NCBI GenBank assembly: GCA_034520625.1
Contig: JAXHNI010000008.1
Location: forward strand, 248,001-312,000
Source: JAANXG01 sp034520625
GTDB taxonomy: Bacteria > Pseudomonadota > Gammaproteobacteria > Arenicellales > JAANXG01
DNA: 64,000 nucleotides
Direction: 5' to 3'
In this document: one piece after another, positions 59,882-64,000 of the stretch
Position numbering within the stretch: position 1 is the first letter of the stretch
Layout of the letters: each line of letters begins with the position of its first letter
The notes under the pieces: model-generated
The model's input: the letters and a program-made list of their open reading frames with translations, nothing else
Told to the model about the DNA's origin: nothing
Databases searched by the model: none
Program-made: the position numbers and the translations under genes

Positions 59882-61135
59882 TCACCCCTCTTCCTCTTCC
59901 CGCTCCTGCGGCAGAACCAGGTTCAACACCACACCGAGCACGGCGGCCAGGGCGATGCCTTCCAGCGTGAACTCGCCGGCGGACAAGCTCATCCCGCCGA
60001 TGCCCGTTACGAGAATGATGCCGACGATGGACAGATTGCGGGGCCGGGTCAGATTCTCCCCCGCTTTCACCAGACTGTTCATGCCCACAACAATAATGGC
60101 GCCGAACAGCAGGATGATGATACCTCCCATAACCGGAGTCGGTATGCTCTGCAGCAGCGCGCCCAGCTTGCCGACGAAGGCAAAGGCGATGGCCAGCAAC
60201 GCGGCCCAGGTCATCAGGCCCGGATTGTAGACCTTGATGAGCGTGACGGCGCCGGTCACCTCGGAGTACGTGGTATTCGGCGGCCCGCCGAGCATTCCGG
60301 CGAAGGAGGTCGCGAGACCGTCGCCCAGCATGGTCCGGTCCACGCCCGGGTTCTTGAGGTAATCCTTGCCGGTTACGGACCGGATGGCGAGCACGTCTCC
60401 GAAATGCTCGATGGCCGGCGCAATGGCCACCGGCACCATGAACAGTATCGCCTGCCAGTTCCATTCCGGCATCACGAAATCGGGGACGGTGATCCATGCC
60501 GCTGCATGAACGCCGCTCATGTCGATCAAGCCGAAGGGTATCGAGACGATATACCCCGCCACGATCCCCGACAGAATCGGCACCAGGCCGAAAAAGCCTC
60601 GGCCCAGCAGGGAAACCAACAGCGTGGTCACCAGTGATATCACAGCGACGGTCATCGCCGTGGCCTGGGGCACCAGCTCGTCCGCGCCGTCGCCGGTCCG
60701 GCCCATGGCCAGGTTCACCGCCACCGGAGCCAGTATCAGGCCTATGACCATGATCACCGGACCGGTGACTATCGGCGGCAGGACGCGGGTCACCACCTCG
60801 ATGCCGCGCAGCCGGATGAACAGGCTCAGCAGCATGTATACGACGCCGGCGGCCACCAGCCCGCACAGGGTTCCGGGAATCCCCCAGGTCTGTACCCCGT
60901 AAATGATCGGCGCGATGAACGCGAACGACGAGGCGAGGAATATCGGCACCTGGCCGCGGGTGACGATCTGGAAAATCAGTGTGCCCACACCGGCGGTGAA
61001 CAAGGCCACGTTCGGGTCCAGCCCCGTCAACAACGGCACCAGCACCAGCGCGCCGAACGCTACGAACAGCATCTGGGCGCCGAGCACCCCGTCCTTGAGG
61101 CGGAAACTGTAGTCGGTGGATCGGTGATCTGACAT
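59882..61135 (-). CDS. uraA: Uracil/xanthine permease, UraA-like (NCS2)
   Basis: A 417-residue nucleobase:proton symporter with about 14 segments. KDGVLGAQMLFVAFGALVLV, VTRVLPPIVTGPVIMVIGL, and the transport motif AIAPAIEHFGDVLAIRSVTG, which contains the substrate Glu. It brings uracil across the inner membrane for Upp and the URC enzymes. The C-terminus is acidic (EREEEEG). The URC4-like gene follows 218 bp downstream. Confidence 0.93.
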   Translation of the reverse strand: MSDHRSTDYSFRLKDGVLGAQMLFVAFGALVLVPLLTGLDPNVALFTAGVGTLIFQIVTRGQVPIFLASSFAFIAPIIYGVQTWGIPGTLCGLVAAGVVYMLLSLFIRLRGIEVVTRVLPPIVTGPVIMVIGLILAPVAVNLAMGRTGDGADELVPQATAMTVAVISLVTTLLVSLLGRGFFGLVPILSGIVAGYIVSIPFGLIDMSGVHAAAWITVPDFVMPEWNWQAILFMVPVAIAPAIEHFGDVLAIRSVTGKDYLKNPGVDRTMLGDGLATSFAGMLGGPPNTTYSEVTGAVTLIKVYNPGLMTWAALLAIAFAFVGKLGALLQSIPTPVMGGIIILLFGAIIVVGMNSLVKAGENLTRPRNLSIVGIILVTGIGGMSLSAGEFTLEGIALAAVLGVVLNLVLPQEREEEEG

Positions 61136-61205
61136 GAATCGTCTCCATTTTTATTGGCGACTTTCGGTACTGGAGAAAGCCCGGTTCAGTTGTGGGCCGG
61201 GCAGT

Positions 61206-61255
61206 TGTGGGTCAGCCTTTAGGGCTGACATGTCAGGCTTGAAGCCTGACCCACA
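61206..61255. repeat. TGTGGGTC repeat, complete copy
   Basis: TGTGGGTC (61206-61213) and GACCCACA (61248-61255) flank two small hairpins, GTCAGCCTTTAGGGCTGAC and GTCAGGCTTGAAGCCTGAC, linked by AT. The copy lies between fadJ and uraA. Confidence 0.75.
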
Positions 61256-63445
61256 TCAGTCGTCAGTGCCGTAAAACTTCCGTCCCGCCTGCGCATACTC
61301 GACCAGCAGCGAAGCCGGCTTGAATCGTTCCCCGAAACGGTCTTCCAGGCCCTTCAACCGCTCCACGACGCGGTCGGCGCCCTCGCTGTCGATATACCGG
61401 AACGGGCCGCCCCGGAACGGCGGAAAACCCAGCCCGAACACGGCACCGATATCGCCGTCCCGGGTTGACTTGATGATGCCTTCGGCCAGGCACCAGGCGG
61501 CTTCGTTCACCATCTGCAGCACACAACGCTCGGTGATCTCGTTGCGGTCGAAATCGTGCCTGGGGGATACACCGAGCAGCTTGTACACGGACTCGTCCAC
61601 CTGCCTGCCGTCATCCTTCTTCCCGCCCTTGTACAGGTACAGGCCGCGCCGGTTCTTTTTTCCCAGCCGGTCGTCGCCGGCCAGCTTGTCCATGCCGGGT
61701 GCGGGCGCCATGCGATCACCGAAGGCCCCGGCCAGGGTGTTCGCCACCTTCTGTCCGACGTCGATGCCAACCTCGTCAAGCAGCGCCATCGGCCCGACCG
61801 GATAGCCGAAATCCTTCAAAGCCCCGTCGATGCGGTCTACGGGCGCGCCCTCGGCCAGCAGATACGCCGCCTCGTTCATGTACGGACCCAGTATCCGCGA
61901 GGTATAAAAGCCCGGGCCGTCGCGCACCACGATGACCGTCTTGCCCTGGCGCTTGCCGAGCGCCACGCAGGTGGCCGTCACCCAGGGCGCGGTGTTCTCC
62001 GTCATCACCACTTCCAGCAGCGGCATCTTTTCCACCGGTGAAAAATAGTGCATGCCGATGATGTTCTCCGGCCGCTTGCTGTCCGCGGCGATCTCGCCGA
62101 TGGGCAGCGCGGAGGTGTTGGTGGCGAATATCGTTTTCTCCCCGGCCCGCTTCTCGACTTCCTCGATCATCTTGCGCTTGAGCTTCATGTCCTCGAAGAC
62201 CGCTTCCACCACGACATCGCAGTTGGCGAAGCCGCTATAGTCCAGCGTGCCCGTTACCCGGCTCATGGCCCGGTCGGCTTCCAGAGGCTTGATCGAGCGT
62301 CGTTTCACCTGCGCGTCGAGCACGCCGCGAACGTATTTCAGTCCCCTGGCGACATTGTCGTCGTTGATGTCCTTGAGGCGCACCGAGGCGCCGGCCTTGG
62401 CGGCGGACACGTACGCGATGCCGGCGCCCATCAGCCCCGCGCCGAGGACCCCGAGCTTGTTCGCCGCAACCGGCTCCACGGCTTCGTCGTCGACGCCCGT
62501 GTCCTTCTTCAGCTCGTTGCTGGCAAAAAAGATCCCGATCAGCTGCCGTGCTTCCGGGGTGACCACAAGATCGCCGAATGCCGCGGCTTCGGCGGCTTCG
62601 CCTCTGGGGATGCCCGACTCGAGGCCGGTTTTCACTGCCAGCAGGATCCGTTCCGGCGCCGGGTAGTTGCCGCGGGTTTTCCGGTTCGTGCGCTTGCGGG
62701 CCTGGTCGATGACAATGCGACGGCCCAGGGGATTGCCCCCCAGCGCCCAGTTACGCAGTGCCGGCATCGACAGATACGATTGAATCCGGTGCCATGCCGA
62801 CGGACGGCGGGGGCGCGCGGCGATCTCCCGGCCGCGTTGGATGGCGGCATCGACGACGATGTCCCGGTGCACGCAGTCGTCCACCAGACCGATGCGCCTG
62901 GCGTAGCCGGCATTGACCTGGCGGCCGGTCAGCAGCAGGTCCAGGGCCTTTTCGATGCCCACCAGGCGAGGCAGCCGCTGGGTGCCGCCGCCGCCCGGCA
63001 GCAGCCCCAGCTGGACTTCCGGCAGACCCAGCCGGGTCTTGTCGTGGTTCGAGGCGATGCGGCCGTCGAACGCCAGCGCCAGTTCCAGCCCGCCCCCCAG
63101 GCAGGCGCCGTGAATCGCCGCCACCGTGACGGGCTTCAGCGCGGCAATCCGGCGCTGGATGCGCTGGGAGGCTTCCGACAACGCTTTCGCTTCCCCGGCA
63201 TCGTGAATGTCCCGCAGCATTTCCAGGTCGGCGCCGGCGACGAAGCTGTCGGGCTTGCCGGAGGCGAACACCAGCACTTTGATTTCACGGTCCGATTCGA
63301 CGGTGGCGAGGATCTCCTCGAACTCGTCGATCAGCGCCCGCTTCAAGGTGTTCACCGCTTCACCGGGGTCGTCCATCCAGATCACCGCCGCGCCGTCACT
63401 GCGGTGCTCCAGTTTGAGCATGGCGCCATCCTTCGAATCGTTCAT
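61256..63445 (-). CDS. fadJ: Bifunctional enoyl-CoA hydratase / 3-hydroxyacyl-CoA dehydrogenase (FadJ-like)
   Basis: A 729-residue beta-oxidation alpha subunit. N-terminal crotonase domain (HGACLGGGLELALAFDGRIA, oxyanion LLPGGGGTQRLPRLVGI), NAD domain GVLGAGLMGAGIAYVSAAKA near residue 335, and dehydrogenase motif IIGMHYFSPVEKMPLLEV. Overlaps the thiolase gene by 4 bp (ATGA), so the two form a coupled pair. The ATG at 63445 is preferred over an upstream one at 63502 that would extend back into the thiolase gene. Confidence 0.93.
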   Translation of the reverse strand: MNDSKDGAMLKLEHRSDGAAVIWMDDPGEAVNTLKRALIDEFEEILATVESDREIKVLVFASGKPDSFVAGADLEMLRDIHDAGEAKALSEASQRIQRRIAALKPVTVAAIHGACLGGGLELALAFDGRIASNHDKTRLGLPEVQLGLLPGGGGTQRLPRLVGIEKALDLLLTGRQVNAGYARRIGLVDDCVHRDIVVDAAIQRGREIAARPRRPSAWHRIQSYLSMPALRNWALGGNPLGRRIVIDQARKRTNRKTRGNYPAPERILLAVKTGLESGIPRGEAAEAAAFGDLVVTPEARQLIGIFFASNELKKDTGVDDEAVEPVAANKLGVLGAGLMGAGIAYVSAAKAGASVRLKDINDDNVARGLKYVRGVLDAQVKRRSIKPLEADRAMSRVTGTLDYSGFANCDVVVEAVFEDMKLKRKMIEEVEKRAGEKTIFATNTSALPIGEIAADSKRPENIIGMHYFSPVEKMPLLEVVMTENTAPWVTATCVALGKRQGKTVIVVRDGPGFYTSRILGPYMNEAAYLLAEGAPVDRIDGALKDFGYPVGPMALLDEVGIDVGQKVANTLAGAFGDRMAPAPGMDKLAGDDRLGKKNRRGLYLYKGGKKDDGRQVDESVYKLLGVSPRHDFDRNEITERCVLQMVNEAAWCLAEGIIKSTRDGDIGAVFGLGFPPFRGGPFRYIDSEGADRVVERLKGLEDRFGERFKPASLLVEYAQAGRKFYGTDD

Positions 63446-64000
63446 CGGACCGCCTCCAGGATCATGGCCGCCCCCAGGCCGCCGGCCGCGCAGGCGGTGC
63501 ACAACGCGAACTGCCCCCCGGTTCGCTCCAGCTCCTTCAGTGCCTGCATGATCTGGCGGGCGCCCGTGGCGGCGAAGGGGTGCCCCAGGGAAATGGATCC
63601 CCCGTTGGTGTTGAACCGGTCCCAGTCGATCTCGCCGATGGCCTGGTCGCGCCCCAGCCGTTCCCGGGCGAAATCCCGGGACTCGAAGGCGCGGGTATTG
63701 GACAGGATCTGGGCGGCGAAGGCTTCGTGCATGTCGATCACATCGATATCGCGCAGCGCGAGACCGGCCCGGTCGAGGGCCAGCGGCGTCGCGAACGCCG
63801 GCCCCATCAACATCTGCCAGTTCGGGTCCAGCGCGGCATAGGCGTAAGTCTTGATGTATCCCAGCGGCGTATGGCCCTCCGCGGCGGCCTTGTCCTCCCG
63901 CATCAGCACGAGCGCCCCGGCGCCGTCCGTGAGCGGCGAGCTGTTGCCGGCGGTGACCGTCCCGTAGCGGCGGTCGAAAGCGGGTCGCAGCTTGGCATAG
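63442..64000 (-). CDS. fadI: Acetyl-CoA acyltransferase (FadI-like), C-terminal part
   Basis: The last 186 residues of a thiolase; the start lies beyond the right edge. AGNSSPLTDGAGALVLMRED, the His site DMHEAFAAQILSNT, NTNGGSISLGHPFAATGARQ and the active Cys in ALCTACAAGGLGAAMILEAV. It cleaves 3-ketoacyl-CoA and pairs with FadJ. The stop overlaps the fadJ start. The FadI subtype is inferred from this pairing. Confidence 0.9.
   Translation of the reverse strand, partial: YAKLRPAFDRRYGTVTAGNSSPLTDGAGALVLMREDKAAAEGHTPLGYIKTYAYAALDPNWQMLMGPAFATPLALDRAGLALRDIDVIDMHEAFAAQILSNTRAFESRDFARERLGRDQAIGEIDWDRFNTNGGSISLGHPFAATGARQIMQALKELERTGGQFALCTACAAGGLGAAMILEAVR

Noticed and set aside
1..64000. tRNA, rRNA or riboswitch genes
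   Set aside because: I looked through the intergenic gaps for tRNA-like T-loops, rRNA stretches and common riboswitch cores and saw none; a covariance search would be decisive.

Overview
The window is high-GC DNA from a gammaproteobacterium. The pointers are hspQ, the rpmF-plsX-fabH-fabG-acpP-fabF block followed by mltG-tmk-holB-pilZ-tatD-yqcC, class II fumarase, a TonB/ExbB/ExbD operon behind a Fur-box-like palindrome, and LexA boxes of the CTG-N10-CAG type. Genus cannot be fixed from the sequence; a marine or free-living Chromatiales-like or Woeseia-like organism would fit, but this is a guess.

Layout. 1-4.3 kb: a broken gene end, a small unknown gene, hspQ, cutA and two divergent proteins with degenerate cyclic-nucleotide-binding folds, one behind a clear sigma-54 promoter. 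4.3-9.9 kb: a proline-racemase-family enzyme, a SprT-like protease, an exported-looking Pcm methyltransferase and a large membrane protein. 10.2-13.1 kb: an operon dgcN-dgcA-dat that looks like a D-amino-acid catabolic route through N-acetyl-glutamate. 14.5-23.9 kb: fatty-acid and housekeeping genes, with fabD missing from its usual place. 24.6-29.6 kb: an LPS glycosyltransferase, a small DUF6165-like gene and dnaE2. 29.6-34.2 kb: an OprP-like porin and a tctC-tctA-tctB transporter. 34.2-38.6 kb: a PaaK-like adenylating enzyme, a methyltransferase, a twin-arginine secreted acidic protein and a JmjC oxygenase, possibly working together. 39.0-44.2 kb: a cold-shock protein, a PhnD-PotD fusion protein, fumC and a Phd/VapC toxin-antitoxin pair. 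44.3-50.2 kb: imuA-imuB, tonB, two exbD and exbB. 50.4-61.1 kb: a pyrimidine salvage and catabolism cluster containing upp, a BMP-type nucleoside ABC transporter, URC1-like and URC4-like genes, a yeast-type cytosine deaminase and a UraA permease. 61.3-64 kb: fadJ and a fadI-like thiolase end.

Regulation visible in the sequence: LexA boxes overlap the promoters of dnaE2 and imuA, which lie 17 kb apart; both promoters predict leaderless mRNAs with the same 6-nt spacing. A Fur-box-like palindrome precedes exbB. A -24/-12 promoter precedes the 3.1 kb gene.

The most unusual content is the repeats. Eight intergenic copies of a long-stem hairpin share a 52-57-nt core but carry different arms, which remain complementary within each copy; an internal mini-stem also co-varies. 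Terminal-inverted-repeat elements ending in CACTA sit exactly on the TAG stop codons of dat, tonB and exbB. Heptanucleotide arrays arranged as inverted pairs sit at the 3' ends of many genes and supply the stop codons of some. A REP-like GTAGGAGG family and two smaller hairpin families complete the set. No rRNA, tRNA, CRISPR array or integrase gene was seen.
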